Shown: piece by piece, positions 1 through 9,690 of the stretch
Layout of the letters: the number at the start of each line of letters is the position of its first letter
Position numbering within the stretch: position 1 is the stretch's first letter
Origin: Quadrisphaera sp. DSM 44207
GTDB taxonomy: Bacteria > Actinomycetota > Actinomycetes > Actinomycetales > Quadrisphaeraceae
Assembly: GCF_900101335.1 (NCBI RefSeq)
Contig: NZ_FNKA01000001.1
Span: 248,001-312,000 of the forward strand
Direction of reading: 5' to 3'
Length of the DNA stretch: 64,000 nucleotides
Made by a program: the position numbers and the translations under genes
Notes under the pieces: generated by a model
Told to the model about the DNA's origin: nothing
Database searches by the model: none
Seen by the model: only the letters and a program-made list of their open reading frames with translations

Positions 1-1
1 A

Positions 2-883
2 CGCCGCGCCCGGACCGCTGCCGCGGGGGCGCTGGCAGCGTCCGCGCTCGCGCTCGCCCCGGCGGCCAGCGCCGCCGCTGCGCGCACGAGCGGGGAGGAG
101 ACCGCGTACGTCCGCGTGGGTCACCTCGTCCCCGAGCTGGGCGAGATGGTGATGAGCGCCGTCCTGACGGACTACGACGGCAGCACCCAGCCGCTGGAGC
201 TCGTGCCCGAGGCGACCTACGGCGCCGTGACGGACTACGCGGCCCTGCCGGTCGGCTACTACTCCGTCTCCGTGCGCCCCGTCGGCGCCGCGCCCGACTC
301 CCCGCCCGTGCTCAGCGGCACCCTCGAGGCCCGGGCCGGGCAGGCGTACACCGTCGCGGGCCTCGGCACCGCCGAGGCCCCGCGCCTGGGCGCCATCCAG
401 GACGACATCACCCCCGCCGCGCCGGGCACGGCGCGCGTGCGCGTGGTGCCGGCCGCCAGCGCCGCCCAGCAGCTGGACGTCGGCGTCGTCGGCGGCCCCG
501 CCCTCGCCGAGGACGCCGCGTTCTCCCAGCCCACCGGCTACGTCGACGTGCCCGCCGGGGACGTGACCGTGCGCGCCGGCGCGCAGGGCGGACCGCCGTC
601 CGACACGCCCGTGGAGCTCGGGGACGGCGACGTGTACACCCTCCTCGTGCTCGACGCCCCGCAGGGCGGCCTGGAGGTGCGCGCGATCGAGGACGCCACC
701 GGTGCCGGGGTGCAGCCGGTCGGCGGCGCCGACACCGGCTTCGGCGGCCTCGCCGGCGGGCAGGACGGTGGACAGGACGGCGCGGCGTCCGCGGCCCTGG
801 CGGCCGGCGGCGGCGCGCTGGCCCTCGCCGGCACGGGCGCGCTCGCGCTGCAGCACCGGCGGCGCGCGAGCGCCTCGCGCTGA
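2..883 (+). CDS. DUF4397 cell-surface protein (5' end cut by window)
   Basis: The open frame runs from the window edge without an in-window start. The first ~25 codons read as the end of a signal peptide (Ala/Leu-rich, ending in an ASA-like site), followed by DUF4397-type beta-sandwich repeats (AYVRVGHLVPE near the start; ARVRVVPAAS in the middle). The C-terminus has a Gly-rich linker, the motif GGADTG, a hydrophobic Ala/Leu segment and a final RRR cluster, i.e. the layout of a sortase sorting signal although it is not LPXTG. Its stop codon overlaps the start of the class F sortase (TGATG at 881-885), so the two are translationally coupled and the protein is a plausible sortase substrate. The function of DUF4397 proteins is unknown; surface location is inference. 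Confidence 0.8.
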   Translation, partial: RRARTAAAGALAASALALAPAASAAAARTSGEETAYVRVGHLVPELGEMVMSAVLTDYDGSTQPLELVPEATYGAVTDYAALPVGYYSVSVRPVGAAPDSPPVLSGTLEARAGQAYTVAGLGTAEAPRLGAIQDDITPAAPGTARVRVVPAASAAQQLDVGVVGGPALAEDAAFSQPTGYVDVPAGDVTVRAGAQGGPPSDTPVELGDGDVYTLLVLDAPQGGLEVRAIEDATGAGVQPVGGADTGFGGLAGGQDGGQDGAASAALAAGGGALALAGTGALALQHRRRASASR

Positions 884-1614
884 TGCCCTTCCCGGTCCGG
901 CGGGCGCGCACGGCCCGCCACCGGGCGCCGGCGGCACGGCCCCGGCTGCCGCGCGCGGTGGGCACCGCCGTGGCGGCGGCGGCGACCGCCGCGGGCGCGG
1001 TGGCCGTCACCGCCGCCGTGCTCACGGCGGCCGCTCCCGCGCGAGGCGGGGCGAGCGCGCCGGTCGTGGCCACCTCGCCGGCGCCCGCGGCCGGCGAGGC
1101 CGGTGCCCTCGGCACCGCTCTCGCCGCGGCCCTGGCGGCCGCGCCGGCGGCGCAGGACGTCGCAGCGCCGGCGGAGCTGGTCATCCCGGACCTCGGGATC
1201 GCCTCGCCGCTCGTGCCGCTGGGCACCACGGCCTCGGGTGCGCTGGAGGTGCCGGCCGACGCGGCCGTGGCGGGCTGGTTCACCGGCGGTCCCGCGCCGG
1301 GCGCCAGGGGCCCCGCCGTCATCGCCGGCCACGTCGACTCCACCGGCGGCCCCGGCGTCTTCGCCGACCTCGACGAGCTGGAGGTCGGCGACGCCGTGCA
1401 GGTGCGCCGCACGGACGGCACCACCGCGGACTTCGTCGTCACCGGCGCCGAGCAGGTGGCGAAGACGGCCTTCCCCAGCGACGTCGTCTACGGGGCCGCG
1501 CCCGGGCCGCAGCTGCGGCTGGTCACCTGCGGCGGCGCCTTCGACCGCGCCAGCGGGCACTACGAGGACAACCTCGTCGTCTACGCGCGGACGCTGACCC
1601 CGGCACCGGCCTGA
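883..1614 (+). CDS. class F sortase
   Basis: A 243-residue sortase. It has an Arg-rich N-terminus and one membrane-spanning segment (about residues 25-50), then a sortase beta-barrel. The catalytic pair is visible: His near residue 150 in AGHVDS and Cys near residue 216 in LVTCGG; the following FDRASGHYEDN stretch supplies the candidate catalytic Arg (in FDR). Length and the TCGG motif are typical of the actinobacterial class F group. The start is ATG overlapping the stop of the DUF4397 gene, which makes that neighbour the obvious substrate. It should act on the outer face of the membrane as a transpeptidase. Family call is firm; substrate is inferred from context. Confidence 0.9.
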   Translation: MPFPVRRARTARHRAPAARPRLPRAVGTAVAAAATAAGAVAVTAAVLTAAAPARGGASAPVVATSPAPAAGEAGALGTALAAALAAAPAAQDVAAPAELVIPDLGIASPLVPLGTTASGALEVPADAAVAGWFTGGPAPGARGPAVIAGHVDSTGGPGVFADLDELEVGDAVQVRRTDGTTADFVVTGAEQVAKTAFPSDVVYGAAPGPQLRLVTCGGAFDRASGHYEDNLVVYARTLTPAPA

Positions 1615-1652
1615 GCGCCGCCGCGCGCCGGGCGGCGCTGAGGCCGGGCTCC

Positions 1653-2093
1653 TCAGGAGCCGGGGAACCAGATCCCGATCTCGCGGGCGGCGGAGTCCGG
1701 GGAGTCGGAGCCGTGCACGAGGTTCTGCTGCACCGCTCCGCCCCAGTCGCGGCCGAGGTCGCCGCGGATCGTGCCGGGCGCGGCCGTCGTCGGGTCCGTG
1801 ACCCCGGCCAGGGACCGGAACCCCTCGACGCACCGCTGGCCCTCCACGACGGCGGCGAGCACGGGCCCGGAGGACATGAACTCCAGCAGCGGCTCGTAGA
1901 ACGGCTTGCCCTCGTGCTCGGCGTAGTGCTCCTGCAGCACCGAGCGCTCCGGAGTGCTCAGCTGCACGGCGAGCAGCCGGTAGCCCTTGGCCTCGATGCG
2001 GCCCAGCACCTGCCCGACCAGGCCGCGTCGGACGCCGTCCGGCTTGACGAGCACGAGGGTCCGCTCGGTCGCGGGGGTCTGCGGGTCGGGCAC
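1653..2093 (-). CDS. ndk: nucleoside diphosphate kinase
   Basis: A 146-residue enzyme that transfers the gamma phosphate of ATP to NDPs through a phospho-histidine. The N-terminal ERTLVLVKPDGV and the active-site context NLVHGSDS (His about residue 127) are diagnostic. The open frame extends upstream of 2093, but the GTG at 2093 is preceded by AGGAG at a 7-base spacing and gives the usual length, so it is chosen. In most actinobacteria ndk follows folC and the DUF4233 gene; here a heme oxygenase gene, divergent from ndk, sits between them. Confidence 0.95.
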   Translation of the reverse strand: MPDPQTPATERTLVLVKPDGVRRGLVGQVLGRIEAKGYRLLAVQLSTPERSVLQEHYAEHEGKPFYEPLLEFMSSGPVLAAVVEGQRCVEGFRSLAGVTDPTTAAPGTIRGDLGRDWGGAVQQNLVHGSDSPDSAAREIGIWFPGS

Positions 2094-2203
2094 CGGGCGG
2101 CTCCTGTCGTGGGGGACGGGGACCGCGGGTCCCCAGGCGCGCTGCACGATAGCGGCGCCGCCGGTGCCCCTCGGCGGCGCACCGGCCCGACCGGGGAGGA
2201 CGC

Positions 2204-2905
2204 GTGAACTCACCGCAGGCGGGGCCGCCGGGCGCGTTCCCACCGACGCCGCCGGCGTCCGGGTTCGCCGCCCGGCTGCGCGCCGCGACGCGGGCCGCCC
2301 ACGCGGACGCCGAGGGCGCCGGCTTCGTGGACGACCTGCTGGCCGGGCGCCTGGCGCGCGGCGCCCACGTGGCCCTGCTGGCGCAGAACCACCTGGTCTA
2401 CGCCGTCCTGGAGGACGCCTGGGCGGCCCACCGGGACGACCCCGTGGTCGCGCCCCTCCTCGACGACGCGCTGCGGCGCCTGCCGTCGCTGGAGGCCGAC
2501 CTGCGCTCCCTCGCCGGGCCCGGCTGGCGGGCGCTGCTGCAGCCGAGCCCGGCGACGCGCCGGTACGTGGAGCGGCTGCGCGCGGTCGCCTTCGACTGGC
2601 CCGGGGGCTTCGTGGCCCACCACTACCTGCGCTACCTCGGCGACCTCTCCGGCGGCCAGGTGATCCGGCGCCTGCTCGAGCGGGCGTACGGCGCCTCCGG
2701 GGAGGGGCTGCGCTCCTACGACTTCCCGGGCGTGGCGCCCAAGCCCTACCGGGACCGCTACCGCCGCCTGCTCGACGCCGCCCCGTGGTCGCCGGCGGAG
2801 CAGGAGCTGGTCATCGCCGAGGTCGCCGGCGGCTACCGCCTGAACCGGGAGGTCTTCGACGACCTGGGGGCCCGCTCCCCCGCCTGGCGCCGACCCGGCG
2901 CGTGA
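2204..2905 (+). CDS. biliverdin-producing heme oxygenase
   Basis: A 233-residue soluble heme oxygenase that opens heme to biliverdin, CO and iron. The proximal heme ligand is His33 (in RAAHADAE) and the distal-helix signature GDLSGGQ lies at about residues 146-152, followed by the conserved RRLLERAYG. Start is GTG with GGGGAGGA upstream. The gene is divergent from ndk and has no reductase or heme-uptake neighbour, so whether it serves iron release or chromophore supply cannot be told from the window. Confidence 0.92.
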   Translation: MNSPQAGPPGAFPPTPPASGFAARLRAATRAAHADAEGAGFVDDLLAGRLARGAHVALLAQNHLVYAVLEDAWAAHRDDPVVAPLLDDALRRLPSLEADLRSLAGPGWRALLQPSPATRRYVERLRAVAFDWPGGFVAHHYLRYLGDLSGGQVIRRLLERAYGASGEGLRSYDFPGVAPKPYRDRYRRLLDAAPWSPAEQELVIAEVAGGYRLNREVFDDLGARSPAWRRPGA

Positions 2906-2924
2906 CGCTCCCGCCGTCCTCGTC

Positions 2925-3003
2925 GTGATCATGCGGTTCCGGTGCAGCGGACCGGCAGCCCTGGTGGTGGCGCGGACGAGGACGGGCCGGAACGCGAGAT
3001 CAC
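2925..3003. repeat. imperfect inverted repeat of the GTGATC...TCCGG family
   Basis: The heme-oxygenase/DUF4233 convergent gap holds two copies of a short element facing each other: 2925-2942 (GTGATCATGCGGTTCCGG) and 2987-3003 (its near reverse complement). It can form an 18-bp imperfect stem with a ~44-base loop. The same element recurs at 8143-8160, 16013-16030, 16078-16201 and 17201-17254. It may serve as a bidirectional terminator here. Confidence 0.6.
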
Positions 3004-3022
3004 CGCGGGTGGGACGAGGGGG

Positions 3023-3478
3023 TCAGGCGGGCGGGCCGGGGTCCGGTGGGCGGGAGCGGGCCTGCTGCGCCGCGAGGTCGCGGGCCCAGCGGCGGCGGTC
3101 GGCGTCGATGCGGCGCCCCACGGAGACGATCCACAGCCACAGCCCGGCGAAGAGCGCGCCGACGAGGAACATCGCCGGCACGACCACGCCCGTGGCGATC
3201 AGCACGCCCTGCAGCACCGTGCCGACGACCAGCCCGCCGGGACGGCGCACCAGGCCGGCCGCGACCAAGAAGGCCAGGGCCAGGGCCAGGCCCACGACCC
3301 ACACCTGCCCGCGCCCGAGGCCGCCCTGACCGGCCACGAGGGCGAAGGCCACCAGCGTGGCGAAGAACGCCAGGAGGGCCTCCATGAGCAGCACCGTCGC
3401 CGCCAGCCGCGCCGTCATCACCGGCGGCGGCACCTCGAGCTCCTCCGGCGCCGGGGACCCTCCCGCCGGCTCGCTCAC
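3023..3478 (-). CDS. DUF4233 membrane protein
   Basis: A 151-residue protein with four predicted membrane segments (about residues 20-45, 50-70, 75-95, 97-115) and a basic, Arg-rich tail. It matches the small membrane protein that actinobacteria place directly after folC (DUF4233). The GTG start at 3478 overlaps the folC stop (GTGA, 3475-3478), showing translational coupling. Function is unknown. Confidence 0.85.
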   Translation of the reverse strand: MSEPAGGSPAPEELEVPPPVMTARLAATVLLMEALLAFFATLVAFALVAGQGGLGRGQVWVVGLALALAFLVAAGLVRRPGGLVVGTVLQGVLIATGVVVPAMFLVGALFAGLWLWIVSVGRRIDADRRRWARDLAAQQARSRPPDPGPPA

Positions 3479-4890
3479 CGGTCGGCCCGCAGCAGCACCC
3501 GGGCCTCGCCCACGAGGGTGACCGAGCCGGTCACGACCACGCCCGCGCCCAGGCCGCCCGGCGCCTCGGACTCCGCGCGGTCGACGGCGACCTGCAGCGC
3601 GTCGTCCAGGCGGGGCGCCACGTGCACGCGGTCCTCCCCGAAGACGTCGCGCGCGACCTCCGCGAGGTCGTCGACGTCCATCGCCCGCGGCGACGCGGAG
3701 CGGGTGACGACGACCTCCTCCAGCGCCGGCTCGAGGACGTCGAGGATGCCCGCGGCGTCCTTGCCCTCGAGCACCGCGACGACGCCGACCAGCCGCGTGC
3801 AGTCGAAGCTGTCCTCCAGCGCCGCGACGAGCGCCTCGGCGCCCGCGGGGTTGTGCGCGGCGTCGACGAGCACCGTGGGGCTGCGGCGCACCACCTCCAG
3901 GCGCCCCGGGGACGAGGCGTCCGCGAGCGCGGCGCGCACGACGTCCGGGTCCAGCCCCTGCCCGCCGAGCAGCGCCTCGACCGCGGCGACGGCGACCGCC
4001 GCGTTCGACGCCTGGTGCGCGCCGAAGACCGGCAGCAGGACGTCCTCGTAGACCGTGCCGGCCAGGCCCTGCAGCGCGAGCACCTGGCCCCCGACGGCGA
4101 CCTCGCGGGAGCGCACGCCGAACTCCAGGCCCTCGCGCGCCACGGTCGCGCCCTGCTCGGCGGCGCGGCGCAGCAGCACCTCGGCCGCCTCGACCGGCTG
4201 CCGGGCCAGCACCGCGACCGCGCCGCGGGCGATGATCCCGGCCTTCTCGGCGGCGATCTCCGCCACCGTCTCCCCGAGCAGCTCGGTGTGGTCCAGGGAC
4301 ACCGGCGTGATCACGGCGACCGCGGCGTCGACGACGTTCGTCGCGTCCCACCGGCCGCCGAGGCCCACCTCGACGACGGCGACGTCGACGGGAGCGTCCG
4401 CGAACGCGGCGAACGCCATCACCGCCAGCGCCTCGAAGTAGGTCAGCGGCACCTGCCCCGCGGCGCGCAACCGGCCGTCGACCATGGCGAGGTAGGGGGC
4501 GACGTCCTCGTGCAGGTCGGCGAACGCCTCGTCCGACAGCGGCTCGCCGTCGACGCTGATGCGCTCGGGAACGCGAGTCAGGTGCGGGCTCGTGAAGCGG
4601 CCCGTGCGCAGCCCGAGCTCGCGCAGCAGCCGCTCGGCGAAGCGCGCGGTGGACGTCTTGCCGTTCGTGCCGGCCACGTGCACCACGGGGTGGGCCAGGT
4701 GCGGGTCCCCGAGCAGGGAGAGGGCCTCGCGCACCGGCTGCAGCCGCGGCTGCACCGCGCTCTCGGGCGTGCGCGCCAGCAGCTCGGCGTGCACCGCGCG
4801 CAGCCGGGCGCCGGCGTCCTCCGGCGACGGCCGAGCGGCGCCGGCGGAGGGGTCGGCGGAGGGGTCGGCGGCGGGGTCGGCGCCGCTCAT
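3475..4890 (-). CDS. folC: bifunctional folylpolyglutamate/dihydrofolate synthase
   Basis: A 471-residue Mur-ligase-family enzyme that adds glutamate to folates and may also make dihydrofolate. An N-terminal Asp/Pro/Ala-rich extension of ~25 residues precedes the catalytic domain. The P-loop GTNGKTS lies near residue 72, with TSPHL and the Mur-type SLDHTELLG following, and the C-terminal domain has [12 protein letters not shown]. The ATG at 4890 overlaps the ileS stop (ATGA, 4887-4890) and its own stop overlaps the DUF4233 start, so ileS-folC-DUF4233 are one coupled unit. Confidence 0.93.
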   Translation of the reverse strand: MSGADPAADPSADPSAGAARPSPEDAGARLRAVHAELLARTPESAVQPRLQPVREALSLLGDPHLAHPVVHVAGTNGKTSTARFAERLLRELGLRTGRFTSPHLTRVPERISVDGEPLSDEAFADLHEDVAPYLAMVDGRLRAAGQVPLTYFEALAVMAFAAFADAPVDVAVVEVGLGGRWDATNVVDAAVAVITPVSLDHTELLGETVAEIAAEKAGIIARGAVAVLARQPVEAAEVLLRRAAEQGATVAREGLEFGVRSREVAVGGQVLALQGLAGTVYEDVLLPVFGAHQASNAAVAVAAVEALLGGQGLDPDVVRAALADASSPGRLEVVRRSPTVLVDAAHNPAGAEALVAALEDSFDCTRLVGVVAVLEGKDAAGILDVLEPALEEVVVTRSASPRAMDVDDLAEVARDVFGEDRVHVAPRLDDALQVAVDRAESEAPGGLGAGVVVTGSVTLVGEARVLLRADR

Positions 4891-7800
4891 GCCCGCGCCA
4901 CCCGCACCGCGACGTCGTCGCCGGCGCCGACGCGCAGGTCGACCCGCTCGGCGAGAGTCTCGCGCGCCACCAGGGCGGCGTGGCGACGCGCCCACGCCTC
5001 GCGCGCGGCCGGCACGGTCAGGGTCAGCGCGATGCGGTCGGCCACGTGCAGGCCGGCGCCCTTGCGGGCGTCCTGCACGGCCCGCACGACGTCGCGCGCC
5101 CAGCCCTCGGCCTCCAGCTCCTCGGTGACCGCGGTGTCCAGGACGACGAACCCGCCGCCAGGCAGCGTCGCGGTCGCCCGCTCCCCGCGCGCCGCCTCGT
5201 CGACGACCGTGGTGATCTCGTACTCGCCCTCCTGCAGGTCGATGCCGCCCGCGACGACGGCGCCGGTCTCGTCCACCTCCCACGAGCCGGCCCGGGCGGC
5301 CTGGATGGCCAGCTGCACCTGGCGGCCCAGGCGCGGGCCGGCCGCGCGGGCGTTGACGGTCAGGCTCTGGCGCACGCCGAAGTCCTCCGCGTCGGCGTCC
5401 TCGACGTCGAGCAGGCGCACCGCCCTGACGTTGACCTCGTCCCCGACCAGGCCCGTCAGCGGCGCGAGGGCCTGCGCGCCGGGGACGACGACGACCAGCT
5501 CGGCCAGCGGCTGGCGCACCCGCAGGCCGGCGGCCTTGCGCAGGCCCAGCGCCACCGAGCACGCCGAGCGGGCGGCGTCCATGGCGGACACGAGCGCGTC
5601 GTCGGCGGGCAGGTCCGCGGCGTCCGGCCAGTCGGCCAGGTGCACGCTGCGCCCGCCGGTCAGGCCGCGCCAGACCTCCTCGGTCGTCAGCGGCAGCAGC
5701 GGGGCCGCGACCCGGCAGACCACCTCGAGCACCGTGTGCAGGGTGTCGATCGCGTCGGCGTCCTCGGCCCAGAACCGCTCGCGCGAGCGGCGCACGTACC
5801 AGTTGGTGAGCACGTCGAGGAAGACGCGCAGGCTCTCGCACGCCCCCGCGACGTCGTAGGCGTCCATCTGCGCCTGCACGCCGGCCACCAGGTCGCGGGT
5901 CTTGGCCAGCGCGTAGCGGTCCAGCTCGTGCGGGGAGCCGGTGCGCCAGCGCCCGACCACCCCGCCGCCCTGAGCGCCGTCCTGCCCGTCCTGCCCGTTC
6001 GAGCGGGCCGTGCCCGCGTACAGGGCGAGGAAGTACCAGGCGTTCCACAGCGGGATGAGCACCTGGCGCACGCCGTCGCGGATGCCCTGCTCGGTGGTGA
6101 CGAGGTTGCCGCCGCGCAGGATCGGGCTGGACATGAGGAACCAGCGCATGGCGTCGGCGCCGTCGCGGGCGAAGACCTCGCCGACGTCGGGGTAGTTGCG
6201 CAGGCTCTTGCTCATCTTGCGCCCGTCGTCGCCCAGGACGATGCCGTGGGAGACGCAGGTGCGGAACGCCGGCCGGTCGAAGAGCGCGGTGGCGAGCACG
6301 TGCAGGGTGTAGAACCAGCCGCGGGTCTGGCCGATGTACTCGACGATGAAGTCGCCGGGGTGGTGCTCCTCGAACCACTCGCGGTTCTCGAAGGGGTAGT
6401 GCACCTGCGCGAACGGCATGGACCCGGACTCGAACCAGCAGTCGAGCACCTCCGGCACCCGGCGCATGGTCGAGCGGCCGCTGGGGTCGTCCGGGTTCGG
6501 GCGGGTCAGCTCGTCGACGAACGGGCGGTGCAGGTCGGCCGGGCGCACCCCGAAGTCGCGCTCGAGCTCGTCGAGGGAGCCGTAGACGTCCACGCGCGGG
6601 TGCGCCGGGTCGTCGCTGACCCACACCGGGATCGGGCTGCCCCAGTACCGGTTGCGGCTGATCGACCAGTCGCGGGCGCCCTCGAGCCACTTGCCGAAGG
6701 AGCCATCGCGCACGTGCTCGGGCACCCAGGTGATGTCCTGGTTGAGCTCGACCATCCGGTCGCGGACCTTCGTGACCTCCACGAACCAGGAGGAGACGGC
6801 GCGGTAGATCAGCGCGTTGCCGCAGCGGTAGCAGTGCGGGTACGGGTGGTCGTGGGTCTCCTGGCGCAGCAGCACCGTGCCGGGGGCGACGACGCCGTCG
6901 GTGCCCGCCTTCAGGTCGCGGATGATGCTCGGGTTGGCGTCGAAGACCTGCTGGCCGGCGTAGTCGGCGACGAGGTCGAGGAAGCGCCCGCGCCCGTCGA
7001 CGGGCACCACGGTCTCGATGCCGACGGCGTCGCACGCGGCCTTGTCCTCCTCGCCGAAGGCGGGCGCGAGGTGCACCAGGCCGGTGCCGTCCTCGGTGGT
7101 GACGTAGTCGGCGGCGAGCACCTGGTGGGCGTTCCGCCGCCCGGTCAGGTACCCGAACGGCGGGGTGTACCGGCGCCCGACGAGGTCGGCGCCCTTGAGG
7201 CGGGCGAGCACGGCGGGCTCGGCGCCCAGCTCGCGCGCGTAGGCGCCCAGGCGCGCCTGCGCGAGCACGAACCGCCGGCCCGCGAAGGCGCCCTCGGCGG
7301 GCTCGACGACGACGTAGTCGACGTCCGGGCCGACCGCGACGGCCAGGTTGCTCGGCAGCGTCCACGGGGTCGTCGTCCAGACGAGCGCGTGGGCGCCGGC
7401 GAGCGGGCCCCCGTCCTCGCCGCCGCCCGCGCCCGCCAGGCGCAGGCCGACGGTGACCGCCGGGTCCTGGCGCTGGCGGTAGACGTCGTCCATGCGCGTC
7501 TCGGTGTTGCTCAGCGGCGTCTCGCAGCGCCAGCAGTACGCGAGCACGCGGAAGCCCTCGTAGACCAGCCCCCTGTCCCACAGGGTCTTGAAGGCCCACA
7601 TCACCGACTCCATGTAGTCGAGATCGAGGGTCTTGTAGTCGTTCGCGAAGTCCACCCAGCGGGCCTGGCGGGTGACGTACTGCTCCCACTCCGCGGTGTA
7701 GCGCAGCACCGAGGTGCGGCACGCCTCGTTGAACCGGGCGACGCCCATCTGCTCGATCTCGGACTTGCGCGTGATGCCCAGCTGCCGCTCGGCCTCGACC

Positions 7801-8117
7801 TCGGCGGGCAGGCCGTGGCAGTCCCAGCCGAAGCGGCGCTCGACGCGCCGGCCGCGCATGGTGCGGTAGCGCGGGACGACGTCCTTGACGTAGCCGGTCA
7901 GCAGGTGCCCGTAGTGCGGCAGGCCGTTGGCGAAGGGCGGGCCGTCGTAGAAGACGAACTCGTTCGCGCCGCGCTCGCCCTCGGGGCGCGCGGCGATGCT
8001 GGCCTCGAAGGTGCCGTCCTCCTGCCAGTAGCGCAGCACGGCGTCCTCGAGCTCGGGGAAGCGCGGGGACGCCGGGACGCTCGTGCTGCCCGCCGCCGAC
8101 GCCAGGGGGTACGCCAT
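4887..8117 (-). CDS. ileS: isoleucyl-tRNA synthetase
   Basis: A 1,076-residue class I tRNA synthetase of the long actinobacterial/eukaryote-like type. The HIGH-equivalent is HYGH in [11 protein letters not shown] (about residue 67) and KMSKS appears in [12 protein letters not shown] near residue 634; the CP1 editing domain lies between, and the anticodon-binding domain after it. The gene is preceded by a T-box leader. Its coupling to folC is unusual: valS commonly occupies that position in actinobacteria, and here valS is at 13306 on the other strand. Confidence 0.97.
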   Translation of the reverse strand: MAYPLASAAGSTSVPASPRFPELEDAVLRYWQEDGTFEASIAARPEGERGANEFVFYDGPPFANGLPHYGHLLTGYVKDVVPRYRTMRGRRVERRFGWDCHGLPAEVEAERQLGITRKSEIEQMGVARFNEACRTSVLRYTAEWEQYVTRQARWVDFANDYKTLDLDYMESVMWAFKTLWDRGLVYEGFRVLAYCWRCETPLSNTETRMDDVYRQRQDPAVTVGLRLAGAGGGEDGGPLAGAHALVWTTTPWTLPSNLAVAVGPDVDYVVVEPAEGAFAGRRFVLAQARLGAYARELGAEPAVLARLKGADLVGRRYTPPFGYLTGRRNAHQVLAADYVTTEDGTGLVHLAPAFGEEDKAACDAVGIETVVPVDGRGRFLDLVADYAGQQVFDANPSIIRDLKAGTDGVVAPGTVLLRQETHDHPYPHCYRCGNALIYRAVSSWFVEVTKVRDRMVELNQDITWVPEHVRDGSFGKWLEGARDWSISRNRYWGSPIPVWVSDDPAHPRVDVYGSLDELERDFGVRPADLHRPFVDELTRPNPDDPSGRSTMRRVPEVLDCWFESGSMPFAQVHYPFENREWFEEHHPGDFIVEYIGQTRGWFYTLHVLATALFDRPAFRTCVSHGIVLGDDGRKMSKSLRNYPDVGEVFARDGADAMRWFLMSSPILRGGNLVTTEQGIRDGVRQVLIPLWNAWYFLALYAGTARSNGQDGQDGAQGGGVVGRWRTGSPHELDRYALAKTRDLVAGVQAQMDAYDVAGACESLRVFLDVLTNWYVRRSRERFWAEDADAIDTLHTVLEVVCRVAAPLLPLTTEEVWRGLTGGRSVHLADWPDAADLPADDALVSAMDAARSACSVALGLRKAAGLRVRQPLAELVVVVPGAQALAPLTGLVGDEVNVRAVRLLDVEDADAEDFGVRQSLTVNARAAGPRLGRQVQLAIQAARAGSWEVDETGAVVAGGIDLQEGEYEITTVVDEAARGERATATLPGGGFVVLDTAVTEELEAEGWARDVVRAVQDARKGAGLHVADRIALTLTVPAAREAWARRHAALVARETLAERVDLRVGAGDDVAVRVARA

Positions 8118-8142
8118 GTGCTGCTCCTCGCCACCGCTGCCC

Positions 8143-8160
8143 GTGATCTTGCAGTTCCGG
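8143..8160. repeat. solo copy of the GTGATCTTGCA-type element in the ileS leader
   Basis: GTGATCTTGCAGTTCCGG lies between the T-box antiterminator/antisequestrator and the ileS start codon, so it is transcribed in the 5' UTR of ileS. It is nearly identical to the copy at 16013-16030. Confidence 0.6.
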
Positions 8161-8164
8161 TCTG

Positions 8165-8375
8165 GTGCGAGGACGACGGCGCCCAGGAGGCCGGGCGCGC
8201 CGCGGTACCACCCCGCTTGCCGCCGGCCGCGCGCGTGCTGGGCGCTCGCGCGCGGTCGGCGACCGCTCGTCGACGGCTGTCACGGGCCGCACCCGTCCGG
8301 GTCTAGTGAGCTGCCCGAGCGGGCCGCTGTTCTTCCGGAGGCTCGCCGGTGATGGCCGGGTCGACGCCTGTGGGG
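8165..8375 (-). promoter_or_regulatory. ileS T-box leader
   Basis: On the minus strand the conserved T-box bulge sequence GGGGTGGTACCGCG lies at 8201-8214, followed by a GC-rich antiterminator/antisequestrator arm. Upstream, at 8353-8351, an ATC triplet sits in a short stem-loop context followed by the GGAAGAA-type element, consistent with the very short stem I of actinobacterial ileS T-boxes and an isoleucine specifier. A TAGCCT -10-like box is at 8384-8379. Uncharged tRNA-Ile should raise ileS expression; in actinobacteria this class usually acts on translation. The T-box motif is clear; the specifier assignment is probable. Confidence 0.82.
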
Positions 8376-8450
8376 TCCAGGCTACCCGAACACCCCGACC
8401 GGCCGAGCTGGACGCCGCCCCGGGCTGACCGGGCCCGTGACCTCGGTGCC

Positions 8451-8480
8451 TTGACACCCGGCGCGGGTCCCCGCGACGCT
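8451..8480 (+). promoter_or_regulatory. candidate promoter of the globin gene
   Basis: A perfect TTGACA -35 box at 8451-8456 is followed 18 bases later by GACGCT (8475-8480). Transcription would begin a few bases before the ATG at 8490, so the mRNA may be leaderless or nearly so. No ribosome binding site is seen upstream of that ATG, which agrees with this. Confidence 0.4.
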
Positions 8481-8489
8481 CCTGCCCTG

Positions 8490-8888
8490 ATGACGAACGG
8501 CGTCGAGGACCCGCGCAGCGCCCCCAGCGACTACGAGCGGGTGGGCGGCGGCCCGGCGGTCGCGGAGGTGGTCGACGCCTTCTACCAGCGGGTGCTCGCC
8601 GACGACGCGCTCGCGCCCTACTTCGCGGGCGTCGACCTCGCCCGCCTCGAGCGCCACCAGGCGCTGCTCGTCTCCCAGGTCATGGGCGGGCCGGTCGAGT
8701 ACGACGGCCGGGACCTGCGCACCGCGCACGCCGGCCTGCGCGTCACGGACGGGGACTTCGACCGCGTCGTCGAGCACCTGGTCCTCACCCTGCAGGGCGC
8801 CGGCGCGCCGGACGACGTGATCGGCCGCGTCGGTCAGGCCCTCGCCGGCACGCGCGGGGACGTCGTCGCCGGGACCGAGCCCGCCTGA
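8490..8888 (+). CDS. glbN: group 1 truncated hemoglobin
   Basis: A 132-residue two-over-two globin. It has the AFYQRVLADDALAPYF helix B region with the B10 Tyr, and the proximal F8 His in LRTAHAGLRVTD. Family members bind O2/NO and take part in NO detoxification or O2 handling. The open frame extends upstream, but the ATG at 8490 gives the normal family length and lies just after a TTGACA promoter. It is divergent from ileS and convergent with the SDR gene. Confidence 0.88.
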   Translation: MTNGVEDPRSAPSDYERVGGGPAVAEVVDAFYQRVLADDALAPYFAGVDLARLERHQALLVSQVMGGPVEYDGRDLRTAHAGLRVTDGDFDRVVEHLVLTLQGAGAPDDVIGRVGQALAGTRGDVVAGTEPA

Positions 8889-8922
8889 CGCCGAGGCCGC
8901 CGACGCGCCGGGCCCGGGGCGC

Positions 8923-9666
8923 CTACGGCTCGCGCACGACCTTGTGCTGGGCCGCCTGCGCCAGCGGGCGCACCACGAGCAGGTCGACGTTGACGTGGTG
9001 CGGGCGCGTGAGCGTCCACGCCACGCAGTCGGCGACGTCCTCGGCGGTCAGGGGCTCCCTCACGCCCGCGTAGACCGCGTCGGCCTTCTCGCGGTCGCCG
9101 CCGAAGCGGTTGAGGGAGAACTCCTCGGTGCGCACCATGCCCGGCGCGATCTCGATGACGCGCACGGGGTCGCCGGCCAGCTCCAGGCGCAGCGTGCGCG
9201 CCAGCGCGCCCTCCGCGTGCTTGGCGGCCGCGTACCCGCCGCCGCCCTCGTAGACGACGTGCGCGGCGGTCGAGCTCATCACGAGGACGTCGCCGCGGCC
9301 GCTGGCGCGCAGCGCCGGCAGCAGCGCCTGCGTCACGCGCAGCGTCGCGAGGACGTTGACGTCGAACATCCGCTGCCAGTCGGCGGGGTCGCCGGTGGCC
9401 ACGGGGTCGGTGCCGACCGCGCCGCCGGCGTTGTTGACCAGGGCGGAGCAGGCACCGGCCGCCTGCGCGACGCGGGCGACGTCGTCCGGGTCGGTGAGGT
9501 CGGCCGGGCACGGCTCGCACCCGGTCTCGGCGGCCAGCGCCCGCAGGCGCTCCTCGCGGCGGGCCACGGCCAGGACCGACCAACCCTCGGCGCGCAGCCG
9601 GCGCACCGTCGCCGCCCCGATGCCCGAGCTCGCCCCGGTGACCACTGCCCTCAGCGCGCCGTCCAC
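8923..9666 (-). CDS. SDR family NAD(P)-dependent oxidoreductase
   Basis: A 247-residue classical short-chain dehydrogenase. The nucleotide-binding TGASSGIG is at residues 10-17, NNAG at about 79-82, the catalytic Ser in MSSTA, and YAAAK supplies the Tyr-x3-Lys pair. The PGMVRTE segment and overall layout resemble the YdfG-like 3-hydroxy acid dehydrogenase group. The substrate cannot be read from context, since the gene stands alone. Confidence 0.88.
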   Translation of the reverse strand: MDGALRAVVTGASSGIGAATVRRLRAEGWSVLAVARREERLRALAAETGCEPCPADLTDPDDVARVAQAAGACSALVNNAGGAVGTDPVATGDPADWQRMFDVNVLATLRVTQALLPALRASGRGDVLVMSSTAAHVVYEGGGGYAAAKHAEGALARTLRLELAGDPVRVIEIAPGMVRTEEFSLNRFGGDREKADAVYAGVREPLTAEDVADCVAWTLTRPHHVNVDLLVVRPLAQAAQHKVVREP

Positions 9667-9690
9667 GCCGCCATCCCACCACGGCCGCCC

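Noticed and set aside
4980-8306. A 1,108-codon plus-strand open frame opposite ileS
   Set aside because: It mirrors ileS, has the Arg/Val/Gln-rich composition of an antisense shadow in very GC-rich DNA and no recognisable domain.
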